Assembly (NCBI GenBank): GCA_016745315.1
Contig: CP066886.1
Span: 124,001 to 188,000 of the forward strand
Direction of reading: 5' to 3'
Length of the DNA: 64,000 nt
Origin: Arthrospira sp. PCC 9108
GTDB lineage: Bacteria > Cyanobacteriota > Cyanobacteriia > Cyanobacteriales > Microcoleaceae
In this document: positions 1 through 8,547 of the stretch, piece by piece
Layout: each line of letters begins with the position of its first letter
Position numbering within the stretch: the stretch's first letter is position 1
Notes under the pieces: model-generated
Seen by the model: the letters and a program-made list of their open reading frames with translations, nothing else
Told to the model about the DNA's origin: nothing
Database searches by the model: none
Translations under genes and position numbers: made by a program

Positions 1-1585
1 TGATGCTGACTGTGGGGGAAACGGGGGCGCGACAGACCCAAACGCAGTCACGGGGTACGGTGGTGCTGTCTTGGTGTAAGATTTCGTAGCCGATATGGTT
101 GAGAAATTTAGCCATCAGTTGGTCGGTCATTATGGAAAAGGCGGTTCCTTGTCTACGTCCCAGCAGGTTCTGATCCCAATCTACTAGGAATTTCTGCCAA
201 CCGAGGTCACTGAGGGTGTTGGTGTGGTGGAATATACACAGGCGATCGCCTTTTAGTAGGGGGGGAATGCGGGTTAGATAATTAAAAATATCACGGGGTT
301 CGATGTGAACCATGGTGTCATAACAGAAACAAACATCCAGGGAGGCTGGCCGAATGCCGTCTAGGGTAATGCCATCTAGTTTGACATAGTTTACTCTGTC
401 TTCTCCCAGGCGATCGCGGGTAGCCTGTAACATTTGCTCGGAGATATCAGCACAGGTGAGGCGATCGCAATATTTCAGCAGTAGGGCTGCTGTTTTTCCG
501 CCGCCAATGCCAATTTCTAGGACTCTATGGTGTTTCTGGATATAGGGGGCGATAAAGGTATTTTCTATAATTTGCTCATACTCCGCCCGTGATTGGGCCG
601 CTCCTGCGGCTTTACCAATCCACTCATCACCGATATGATTAAAGTCGGGGTTGGTACTTACCCACGTTTGGGCGTAGTCATCCCAAGCGCCTTCATAGTC
701 TATTTTCATGGTATCGCTCACGGTTTTGGGTTTAACCTCCTGGGGGGGTACAGTTGATGGGTTTAACTTATCGTGACTATCCCAACCTAAATCTTGGCCT
801 AGAAATTCTCGTAGTTTGAGATTGTAGGGCTGGAAGTAAGCCTGCAATTGTTGGCGCAACTGCGGGGAAACTGGGGAATAGTTCCCAGCATTGTAGCGAT
901 TGTAGTGGCCTTGGTGATAAGGGGGAAGGTCTAGGAAGTTAAATACTTGGTTAACTACGGTTTCGGGGTTCCTGTATAGATCTTCGCTGCGGATAATCAG
1001 AAATTGGGATCTGGGAAATATTGCCATCCATCTTTGTAATTGTTGGACATAGATGCCTCGGTCAAGGTAACTATAGTGTTGATGGTTGAAACTGTAATAG
1101 GTTCCGTTGGCGCTGAGTTTTTCTTGTTCCCCTTCCAGGCGTTGGGCTTCGGCTGCGATCGCTTTTTCTAAGCATAGGGTTTCACAGCCTAGCTTGACTT
1201 CCCAGTAATAGTGAGAAATGGCGCGGTCTACGGGGTTCCGCAGTAGCACAATTAGTTTCACCTGGGGATAATATTGGTGCAGTCTTTGGGGAACTGCGGG
1301 ATGATATAGATAATAGGGCGACCCTTCCCCGGTTAGTTGCTGGGGGTGGCTGAGACGGGGAAATTGGGATTGATACCACTGCGCCGGTTGATGGTAGTTG
1401 AGGGTGAAATAGTGAATTTCTTTGCTGGCGGCGGGGAGAATTTGCGGATGTTGACAGAGATACTGATACAGAGAATTTGTCCCGCCTTTCTGGGTTCCGA
1501 TAATTATAAAGTGCGGCGGTGGTGCGATCGCTTTAGTTTTATCTGGGGTCAAAGACCAAGGACTCTCTCCGGGTTCGATTACCAC
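1..1585 (-). CDS. Sulfotransferase-methyltransferase fusion protein (3' end outside window)
   Basis: The reverse strand is open from a GTG at 1585 to the left edge (about 528 codons, no stop seen). The N-terminal half is a PAPS-dependent sulfotransferase: the phosphosulfate loop reads IIIGTQKGGTNSLY at about residues 27-40, and a 3'-phosphate-binding type stretch VKLIVLLRNPVDRAISHYYW follows. A linker leads to a class I SAM methyltransferase domain with motif I VLEIGIGGGKT near residue 350. The start is inferred: an in-frame TAA lies two codons upstream of the GTG (1589-1591), no ATG is available, and a gagga stretch sits upstream. Sulfotransferases of this kind modify carbohydrates or small metabolites; the acceptor is unknown. 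The C-terminus is missing. Confidence 0.75.
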   Translation of the reverse strand, partial: MVIEPGESPWSLTPDKTKAIAPPPHFIIIGTQKGGTNSLYQYLCQHPQILPAASKEIHYFTLNYHQPAQWYQSQFPRLSHPQQLTGEGSPYYLYHPAVPQRLHQYYPQVKLIVLLRNPVDRAISHYYWEVKLGCETLCLEKAIAAEAQRLEGEQEKLSANGTYYSFNHQHYSYLDRGIYVQQLQRWMAIFPRSQFLIIRSEDLYRNPETVVNQVFNFLDLPPYHQGHYNRYNAGNYSPVSPQLRQQLQAYFQPYNLKLREFLGQDLGWDSHDKLNPSTVPPQEVKPKTVSDTMKIDYEGAWDDYAQTWVSTNPDFNHIGDEWIGKAAGAAQSRAEYEQIIENTFIAPYIQKHHRVLEIGIGGGKTAALLLKYCDRLTCADISEQMLQATRDRLGEDRVNYVKLDGITLDGIRPASLDVCFCYDTMVHIEPRDIFNYLTRIPPLLKGDRLCIFHHTNTLSDLGWQKFLVDWDQNLLGRRQGTAFSIMTDQLMAKFLNHIGYEILHQDSTTVPRDCVWVCRAPVSPTVSI

Positions 1586-1720
1586 TATTTACTATTTCCT
1601 CAATGGCCAATTTCTCTAGCCATCTTACCCTAAATTCAGCTACAATCACCACATCCAGGACAGTGTTTTGGCGATCGCCTGAAAAATACTGAATCATCTA
1701 GCTGTGTTGTTATTGAAAGT

Positions 1721-2428
1721 ATGTCAACGGAAACTATAGAGGCGGAACCCTTACTTTATCAGTATCGTAGATTTTTTGCTAATCAGTATCTCCATGGAGA
1801 TGGCATTGAAGTGGGAGCCCTTAATCACCCTCTGGCTGTACCAGAAACTGCCAGAATTAAATATGTCGATCGCCTCTCGGTAGCAGACCTCAGACGGCAT
1901 TATCCTGAGTTGGCTGATGAACCCTTAGTTGAGGTTGATATTATTGACAATGGAGAACATCTCCAAACTGTTGAGGAAGCCAGCCAGGATTTTGTCATTG
2001 CTAATCATTTTATTGAACATTGTCAAGACCCGATTAGCACCATTGAAAATCTACTCCGGGTTATCAAAAAAGGCGGCATTCTCTATCTGGCGGTTCCCGA
2101 CAAACGCTACTCTTTTGATAGCGATCGACCCATTACTTCCTTTGCACATCTATTGAAAGATTATCAGGAAGGCCCCCACCAATCAAAGGAAAGTCACTAT
2201 CAAGAATGGGCGGAATTAGTGCTTAAAGAAACTGATAAATATCAGGTTCAGGATATTGTCAAAAAGTTAATTAAACGGGATTATAGCATTCATTTCCATG
2301 TGTGGGAGTCTCGGGACTTTTTGGATTTCTTAGTAACTCTGAAAAATCACCTTAATTTTCCCTTGGAAGTTCAGCGCCTATTTGAAAACTCAACCGAGTT
2401 TATTACCATCTTGACTAAATCCAGATAG
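1721..2428 (+). CDS. Class I SAM-dependent methyltransferase-like protein
   Basis: A 235-residue protein starting at ATG 1721. The middle part (about residues 92-127) reads like the second half of a Methyltransf_11 domain: a VIANHFIEHCQDP stretch followed by LLRVIKKGGILYLAVPD, which resembles the acidic/histidine loop and the post-motif strand of small-molecule methyltransferases. A clear GxGxG motif I is not visible; the N-terminal GDGIEVGALNHP stretch probably takes its place, as in methyltransferase-like proteins linked to glycan genes. It is divergent from the sulfotransferase-methyltransferase gene, so a shared role in modifying surface polysaccharide is possible but inferred. The substrate is unknown. 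Confidence 0.65.
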   Translation: MSTETIEAEPLLYQYRRFFANQYLHGDGIEVGALNHPLAVPETARIKYVDRLSVADLRRHYPELADEPLVEVDIIDNGEHLQTVEEASQDFVIANHFIEHCQDPISTIENLLRVIKKGGILYLAVPDKRYSFDSDRPITSFAHLLKDYQEGPHQSKESHYQEWAELVLKETDKYQVQDIVKKLIKRDYSIHFHVWESRDFLDFLVTLKNHLNFPLEVQRLFENSTEFITILTKSR

Positions 2429-2444
2429 GCATCCCTCCGGGGTA

Positions 2445-2481
2445 GCGTCAGACCCGAACAGGCGGAAATTATTTCTGACGC
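2445..2481. terminator. Inverted repeat between convergent genes
   Basis: GCGTCAG at 2445-2451 pairs with CTGACGC at 2475-2481. The repeat lies in the 80-nt gap between the convergent methyltransferase (+) and FMN reductase (-) genes. It could end transcription from either side, but no clear T tract follows, so the call is tentative. Confidence 0.4.
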
Positions 2482-2508
2482 AACCCACCCCCCATTTAAA
2501 GGGGATAT

Positions 2509-3093
2509 TTACAGCAATTTTTTCAGTAGGGAGGTCAGGCTTTCTCCTAATCCTAACACATCCTGCTGTTGTTGTTCATCTTTCAGATTGCCATCAGTGT
2601 CAAAAATCTGATAACCATTGGGTAAAGTCTTCTGTTGGGGAATTACTAAGACACCAATACTTTCTAAAATAGACCGCACATGAAACAAGCCTCTTAAACC
2701 TCCTAAACCACCCGGAGAAGTTGCCATTAAAGCAGCTACTTTTCCCCGAAAACAGGTTAAGGCTAAAGGAGGTTCTCCCGGTTCCGAACGGGAAGCCCAA
2801 TCAATGGCATTTTTCAGTAAAGGAGTAATTGAACTATTGTATTCAGGAGAGGCAATTAAAAAGCCGTCATGGGTTTTTAATAATTGCTTAAATTGCAGCA
2901 CCGTTTCCGGTAATCCTTCCCGGTCCTGTAAGTCTTGGTCAAACAGTGGCATCGGCAAATCTTGGAAGTCGATAAAAGTAACTTCTGCCCCGGCTTGTCT
3001 TGCACCTGCAGCGGCAATTTTGACCAGTTTTTTATGCAAGGAAGCCTCTCGTTGACTGCCAGCAAATGCTAAAATTTTGGGTGTTTTTTCCAT
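2509..3093 (-). CDS. NADPH-dependent FMN reductase family protein
   Basis: A 194-residue flavodoxin-fold oxidoreductase. Near the N-terminus FAGSQREASLHKKL forms the FMN phosphate loop (about residues 10-23), and ASPEYNSSITPLLKNAIDW (about 79-97) is the family's characteristic PEYN segment that contacts the isoalloxazine ring. Length is usual for the family, whose members reduce quinones, azo dyes, chromate or free FMN with NAD(P)H; the physiological substrate cannot be read from sequence. It starts 6 nt after the stop of the upstream pirin gene, so the two are almost certainly one transcript, a pairing that suggests a response to quinone or redox stress. Confidence 0.85.
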   Translation of the reverse strand: MEKTPKILAFAGSQREASLHKKLVKIAAAGARQAGAEVTFIDFQDLPMPLFDQDLQDREGLPETVLQFKQLLKTHDGFLIASPEYNSSITPLLKNAIDWASRSEPGEPPLALTCFRGKVAALMATSPGGLGGLRGLFHVRSILESIGVLVIPQQKTLPNGYQIFDTDGNLKDEQQQQDVLGLGESLTSLLKKLL

Positions 3094-3099
3094 GATATT

Positions 3100-3837
3100 C
3101 TAGTTAGTAGAAACTGAGGCTAAGGCTAAATCAAATAGCAGGATTTCCGCCGGGTCTGATGTGCCGGTTAATGGGATTATATAGGTTTCATCGGTGGCGG
3201 GAGTTATGGCGACTCCATCTCCCTGGTCGAGAGGGCGATCGCCTAAAATTACCGAACCCCTAGCTATTTGAATCCAGGCAACTCTTCCCGGTTTTATGGT
3301 ATAATCGATATGGTGTTCTTCGGTGGTTAATTTAGCCCCATATAGTTCCACATCCTGATGAATAGTGACCGAACCTTTCCGACCGTCAGGAGACCCCAAT
3401 AATTGCAGTTTTCCCCACTGTTCAGCCTCAGAAAAGGCTTTTTGTTCATAACTAGGGGGGAGTCCCTTTTCATTAGGAATAATCCAAATTTGCAACAGGT
3501 GAACTGGTTGATTTTCCGACCCATTAAATTCGCTATGATAAATGCCAGTTCCTGCCGTCATTCGTTGAACTTCTCCCGGCTGAATTACCGAACCATTACC
3601 GAGGCTATCTTTATGTTCTAGGGTCCCTGATAACACATAGGTAATGATTTCCATATCTTGATGGGAGTGGGTTTTAAATCCGCCTCTGGGTTGGATATGG
3701 TCCTCATTAATGACTCGCAGGGTAGCGAAATTAATATGATTGGGATCATAGTATTGACCAAAGGAAAAGGTATGGCGACTATCTAGCCAGTCTAACTGTA
3801 CTTGGCCGCGATCGCCACTATGACGAATTTGGATCAT
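3100..3837 (-). CDS. Pirin family protein (bicupin)
   Basis: A 245-residue bicupin of the pirin/YhhW group. The N-terminal cupin carries the metal-binding stretch GGFKTHSHQDMEIITYVLSG (about residues 53-72), with two histidines and a glutamate, and a further histidine in GIYHSEFN. YhhW-type members show quercetin dioxygenase activity in vitro; others act as redox sensors. The ATG at 3837 faces the large repeat arrays upstream, so its promoter must lie in the 157 nt before the arrays (3838-3994) or beyond them. It is the first gene of a two-gene unit with the FMN reductase. Confidence 0.88.
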   Translation of the reverse strand: MIQIRHSGDRGQVQLDWLDSRHTFSFGQYYDPNHINFATLRVINEDHIQPRGGFKTHSHQDMEIITYVLSGTLEHKDSLGNGSVIQPGEVQRMTAGTGIYHSEFNGSENQPVHLLQIWIIPNEKGLPPSYEQKAFSEAEQWGKLQLLGSPDGRKGSVTIHQDVELYGAKLTTEEHHIDYTIKPGRVAWIQIARGSVILGDRPLDQGDGVAITPATDETYIIPLTGTSDPAEILLFDLALASVSTN

Positions 3838-3994
3838 AAAATTATCCCGGCTTTAGATAAAGCGTGATTTGTGGGCAACTATTGAGATTTTAATACACAA
3901 CCGGATTATCTGGTTAATCAACCATTCGGGAATAATGGATAATTGGCAATTAATAATCAATAATTAGTTCCCCGTTACAAAAAGAGGGCACGGG

Positions 3995-4095
3995 TTAGGT
4001 GGGCCGGTTAGGTGGGCCGGTTAGGTGGGCCGGTTAGGTGGGCCGGTTAGGTGGGCCGGTTAGGTAGGCCGGTTAGGTGGGCCGGTTAGGTGGGG
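3995..4095. repeat. 13-nt tandem repeat array, about 7.7 copies
   Basis: The unit TTAGGTGGGCCGG is repeated head to tail from 3995: seven full copies (the sixth, 4060-4072, has TAGG in place of TGGG) and a partial copy that merges into the 83-nt array at about 4092. No reading frame of note crosses it. It lies upstream of the pirin start and, beyond the second array, of ndhB. Confidence 0.95.
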
Positions 4096-5737
4096 CGGGT
4101 TTACCAATATCCTGGTATCCAATGTAATTGACCCCAGAACCCGCCCCTACAGTCTTGGGGGGTTTCGGGTTTGGGGGCGGGTTTACCAATATCCTGGTAT
4201 CCAATGTAATTGACCCCAGAACCCGCCCCTACAGTCTTGGGGGGTTTCGGGTTTGGGGGCGGGTTTACCAATATCCTGGTATCCAATGTAATTGACCCCA
4301 GAACCCGCCCCTACAGTCTTGGGGGTTTCGGTCGGGTTTGGGGGCGGGTTTACCAATATCCTGGTATCCAATGTAATTGACCCCAGAACCCGCCCCTACA
4401 GTCTTGGGGGTTTTGGGTTTGGGGGCGGGTTTACCAATATCCTGGTATCCAATGTAATTGACCCCAGAACCCGCCCCTACAGTCTTGGGGGTTTTGGGTT
4501 TGGGGGCGGGTTTACCAATATCCTGGTATCCAATGTAATTGACCCCAGAACCCGCCCCTACAGTCTTGGGTTTCGGTCGGGTTTGGGGGCGGGTTTACCA
4601 ATATCCTGGTATCCAATGTAATTGACCCCAGAACCCGCCCCTACAGTCTTGGGTTTCGGTCGGGTTTGGGGGCGGGTTTACCAATATCCTGGTATCCAAT
4701 GTAATTGACCCCAGAACCCGCCCCTACAGTCTTGGGTTTCGGTCGGGTTTGGGGGCGGGTTTACCAATATCCTGGTATCCAATGTAATTGACCCCAGAAC
4801 CCGCCCCTACAGTCTTGGGTTTCGGTCGGGTTTGGGGGCGGGTTTACCAATATCCTGGTATCCAATGTAATTGACCCCAGAACCCGCCCCTACAGTCTTG
4901 GGTTTCGGTCGGGTTTGGGGGCGGGTTTACCAATATCCTGGTATCCAATGTAATTGACCCCAGAACCCGCCCCTACAGTCTTGGGTTTCGGTCGGGTTTG
5001 GGGGCGGGTTTACCAATATCCTGGTATCCAATGTAATTGACCCCAGAACCCGCCCCTACAGTCTTGGGTTTCGGTCGGGTTTGGGGGCGGGTTTACCAAT
5101 ATCCTGGTATCCAATGTAATTGACCCCAGAACCCGCCCCTACAGTCTTGGGTTTCGGTCGGGTTTGGGGGCGGGTTTACCAATATCCTGGTATCCAATGT
5201 AATTGACCCCAGAACCCGCCCCTACAGTCTTGGGTTTCGGTCGGGTTTGGGGGCGGGTTTACCAATATCCTGGTATCCAATGTAATTGACCCCAGAACCC
5301 GCCCCTACAGTCTTGGGTTTCGGTCGGGTTTGGGGGCGGGTTTACCAATATCCTGGTATCCAATGTAATTGACCCCAGAACCCGCCCCTACAGTCTTGGG
5401 TTTCGGTCGGGTTTGGGGGCGGGTTTACCAATATCCTGGTATCCAATGTAATTGACCCCAGAACCCGCCCCTACAGTCTTGGGGGTGTTGGGTTTGGGGG
5501 CGGGTTTACCAATATCCTGGTATCCAATGTAATTGACCCCAGAACCCGCCCCTACAGTCTTGGGGGTGTTGGGTTTGGGGGCGGGTTTACCAATATCCTG
5601 GTATCCAATGTAATTGACCCCAGAACCCGCCCCTACAGTCTTGGGGGTTTCGGTCGGGTTTGGGGGCGGGTTTACCAATATCCTGGTATCCAATGTAATT
5701 GACCCCAGAACCCGCCCCTACAGTCTTGGGTTCCGGT
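4092..5737. repeat. Long hairpin-forming tandem array, 20 copies of an 81-85 nt unit
   Basis: The landmark TTACCAATATCCTGGTATCC recurs 20 times, at 4101, 4183, 4265, 4350, 4431, 4512 and then every 83 nt to 5425, then 5506, 5587 and 5672. Eleven successive intervals are exactly 83 nt with apparently identical units; the outer copies differ only in the short G/T-rich linker (GGTTTCGGGTTT, TTTCGGTCGGGTTT or GGTGTTGGGTTT types). Within each unit GGGGCGGGTT and AACCCGCCCC form a perfect 10-bp inverted repeat around a 36-nt loop (4092-4101 with 4138-4147 in copy 1), so every unit can fold into a GC-rich hairpin on either strand. Open frames here are periodic artefacts of the repeat. Confidence 0.97.
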
Positions 5738-5848
5738 AGGGAGCTAAAGAGACCCAACAGGTGGTAAAATCGGAGAGCTAACAGACCCAAGACTGTCCCC
5801 CTAGGGGCAAAATGTTAAAGTGTGTGAATTTAATTGCTGTGGGAACCT

Positions 5849-7428
5849 ATGGATTTTTCTAATCTAGCGGCCCAGTTGAATGCTGGGGCGATTTTACCAG
5901 AAAGTATTGTATTGATCACTTTGATGGTGGTCTTAATCGGTGATCTAATTGTAGGGCGGACAGCATCTGCTAAATGGACACCCTATGCCGCTATTGGCGG
6001 GTTGCTGCTGTCTATCGTGGCTTTATACTCCCAGTGGGATAGTACCAACACCCTGGCGTTTTTGGGGAGTTTTAATGCTGATCCCCTCAGTATTGTATTC
6101 CGGGGAATTATTGCCCTGTCGGCGGCAGTGACAATTTTGATGTCCGTTAGCTATATTGAACAAACGGGAACCGCTTTAGCAGAATTTATTTGTATTTTGC
6201 TGACAGCGACTCTGGGGGGATGTTCCTGTCTGGGGCTAATGAGTTGGTGATGATCTTTGTGTCCCTGGAAACTCTCAGTATTTCCTCTTATATGCTGACA
6301 GGATACGCTAAACGAGACCCTCGGTCGAATGAGGCGGCGCTGAAATATCTGCTAATTGGGGCAGCTAGTGCGTCGGTGTTCCTGTATGGTTTATCGTTGC
6401 TGTATGGTCTATCTGGCGGCGAAACTAACCTAAATGCGATCGCCCAAGCCATTGCTAATAACGGAGTAAGTGACTCTCTGGGGCTGGTAATTGCTTTAGT
6501 ATTTGTAATTGCGGGAATTTCGTTTAAGATATCGGCGGTTCCTTTCCACCAGTGGACTCCTGATGTCTATGAAGGTTCACCAACTCCGGTGGTCGCATTT
6601 CTCTCCGTGGGGTCCAAGGCGGCCGGGTTTGCTTTGGCAATTCGTCTGTTATTAAATGCTTTCCCTGTATTGTCGGAACAGTGGCACTTTGTGTTTACTG
6701 CCCTAGCCATCCTCAGTATGATCTTAGGAAATGTCGTGGCCCTCGCCCAAACCAGCATGAAACGGATGTTGGCTTATTCTTCTATCGCCCAGGCGGGGTT
6801 TGTCATGATTGGGTTAATTGCCGGAACTGAGGCGGGTTATTCCAGCATGGTATTTTACCTGTTGATTTACCTGTTTATGAACTTGGGCGGTTTTACCTGC
6901 GTGATTCTGTTCTCCCTGCGGACCGGTACAGACCAAATTAGTGAGTATAGCGGTTTGTATCAAAAAGACCCCCTACTAACTTTGGGGTTGAGTATTTGTC
7001 TGTTGTCTTTGGGTGGTATTCCTCCCTTGGCTGGATTTTTTGGGAAAATTTATCTATTCTGGGCCGGTTGGCAAGCGGGGTTATATGCCCTGGTTTTACT
7101 GGGTTTAGTTACCAGTGTGGTTTCCATTTACTACTACATTCGGGTAGTGAAAATGATGGTGGTTAAGGAACCTCACGAAATGTCTGATGTGGTGAAAAAT
7201 TATCCGCCAATTCGCTGGAATTTGCCGGGGATGCGTCCCTTACAGGTGGGCTTGGTTTTGTCGGTAATTGTCACCTCTCTGGCGGGGATTTTATCTAATC
7301 CTTTGTTTACCCTGGCTAATGATTCTGTTAGCCGTAGCCCCATATTCCAACAGGCGGCAATTTCGCAGGCGGAAACTGTGGCAACTGTTGATGTTATTTC
7401 TAGTCCGGCAATAATCGCTCAGGATTAG
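5849..7428 (+). CDS. ndhB: NAD(P)H-quinone oxidoreductase subunit 2 (NdhB), frameshifted in this sequence
   Basis: NdhB is a proton-pumping, antiporter-like membrane subunit of cyanobacterial NDH-1, which moves electrons from ferredoxin to plastoquinone in respiration and cyclic flow. The ATG at 5849 gives the family N-terminus MDFSNLAAQLNAG. The protein is many hydrophobic helices, with a PFHQWTPDVYEG stretch typical of the family. The frame breaks in the G run 6214-6219: frame 1 ends in a stop at 6248-6250, while the second frame continues from GGMFLSGANELVM to the stop at 7426. Restoring one G gives a continuous 526-residue protein, the usual length. A base-calling error is the most likely cause, since other genes here show the same defect. 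Confidence 0.93.
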
Positions 7429-7440
7429 TAATCACCTGGT

Positions 7441-7503
7441 TTAGGGGCGGGTGATATCGACAGCTTTTTAGTTGCTCGCAAATCTGGCTAAACTCGCCCC
7501 TAA
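7441..7503. repeat. GGGGCG/CGCCCC inverted repeat between ndhB and cmoB
   Basis: TTAGGGGCG (7441-7449) pairs with CGCCCCTAA (7495-7503); the pairing extends inward past one mismatch. It lies between the convergent ndhB and cmoB genes, where it may act as a bidirectional terminator. The arms share the GGGGCGGGT/CGCCCCTA core with the 83-nt array upstream of ndhB, so it may be a dispersed relative of that unit. Confidence 0.7.
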
Positions 7504-7522
7504 TCATAGCGGTTGGCAGTAA

Positions 7523-8512
7523 TTACCCCCGTTGGGCGATCGCATAATATCTCCACGGGGCGGGGTATCCTTCCATGGTTTCTTGGGGATTTTCGGGGTT
7601 GAGAAACTCCTGTAAACTGTCGATATTAGCCCAGGTAGTCCGCCGTTGTTCTTCTACTGATAAAGGTGAAGCGAAAATACAGCGAACTTTAGTAAATCCT
7701 GCCCTAATCATCCAGGTTTCTAAACAGGACTGGGTGGGGAGAAACCAAATTCCTTTGGCGTTGGCGTAGCGTTGGCGAGGGGTGAGGGCGATCGCTTTTT
7801 CTCCGGGGATACCCTGACAGTCGATGATGATTTCTCCTTTTGGCGCTAAGGCTTGCCGCATTTTTCTCAATAAACCAATGGGGTCGGTGTGGTGATAGAG
7901 AATACCTAAGCAGAAAATGGTATCGAAAAATTGGGGATAATAATCTATATGTTCGACTCCTAATAATTCAAAATGTAGGTTTGACTGACGGACTAGGTTT
8001 TGCATTAGTTGGAAGTTCCAAAAGTGTTTGGCGTAGGGTTCAAAGCCAATTACACAATCGGGTTGCTGGTCTGCCATGCGAAACATATAATAACCATTAT
8101 GGCAGCCAATATCCGCTACTTTTCGCTGTTTTAGGGGCTGAATATGGGGGGTAATTCTCTCCCATTTTAAATGCGATCGCCATTCCGCATCTATCAGGGT
8201 TCCAAATAATTCAAAAGGCCCTTTTTTCCAGGGGCAAAAAGTTTTTAATGTCGCCTCAAACCGCCGTTGCTGGTCTGCGGAAAGTTCCCCCAAGCGTCCG
8301 ATTTTCACCACCGAACCCGACAAGTCAAACCATTGAGTTTGGATATCCTCAACTGCTTCTACTGCTTCTCTATACCGGTTTATTTTATCATCAAATAACC
8401 GAGGATAAGCATATTGGCGCTGTTGCTGAATCCCATCACGGTTAATGTCGATATCATAGGCAGCCAAATAATCATCAGCATGGTACATATAACAATCCTT
8501 ATTCGCTGTCAA
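7523..8512 (-). CDS. cmoB: tRNA U34 carboxymethyltransferase (CmoB)
   Basis: CmoB transfers the carboxymethyl group of carboxy-SAM to 5-hydroxyuridine at the tRNA wobble position, making cmo5U34. Visible family features are the substrate-binding CPWKKGPFELFGTLIDAEWR segment (about residues 90-110), SAM motif I VADIGCHNGYYMF, the GILYHHTDPIGLL loop that corresponds to the catalytic Tyr region of the E. coli enzyme, and the C-terminal EGYPAPWR with its conserved arginine. The 329-residue length matches the E. coli protein (323). The start is uncertain: TTG at 8512 gives the best length, ATG at 8488 is the alternative, and the frame stays open upstream. It follows cmoA by 35 nt, evidently in one operon. 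Confidence 0.88.
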   Translation of the reverse strand: MTANKDCYMYHADDYLAAYDIDINRDGIQQQRQYAYPRLFDDKINRYREAVEAVEDIQTQWFDLSGSVVKIGRLGELSADQQRRFEATLKTFCPWKKGPFELFGTLIDAEWRSHLKWERITPHIQPLKQRKVADIGCHNGYYMFRMADQQPDCVIGFEPYAKHFWNFQLMQNLVRQSNLHFELLGVEHIDYYPQFFDTIFCLGILYHHTDPIGLLRKMRQALAPKGEIIIDCQGIPGEKAIALTPRQRYANAKGIWFLPTQSCLETWMIRAGFTKVRCIFASPLSVEEQRRTTWANIDSLQEFLNPENPQETMEGYPAPWRYYAIAQRG

Positions 8513-8547
8513 TTTTCCATCAATAATTAGCCAAGGGTCATTGGGGG

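Noticed and set aside
4092..5737. CRISPR array
   Set aside because: Units are nearly identical along their whole length and have no variable spacers; no cas gene is in the window.
4101..5790. Proteins of repeated NPPPNP, GAGSGVNYIGYQD type across the array
   Set aside because: They arise because the 83-nt period is not a multiple of 3 in every unit and the frames are open by chance; no ribosome-binding site or family is present.
6190..6250. Programmed frameshift in ndhB as a regulated event
   Set aside because: Other genes here show the same one-base loss in homopolymers, so an error is simpler; the possibility is kept in the findings as an alternative only.
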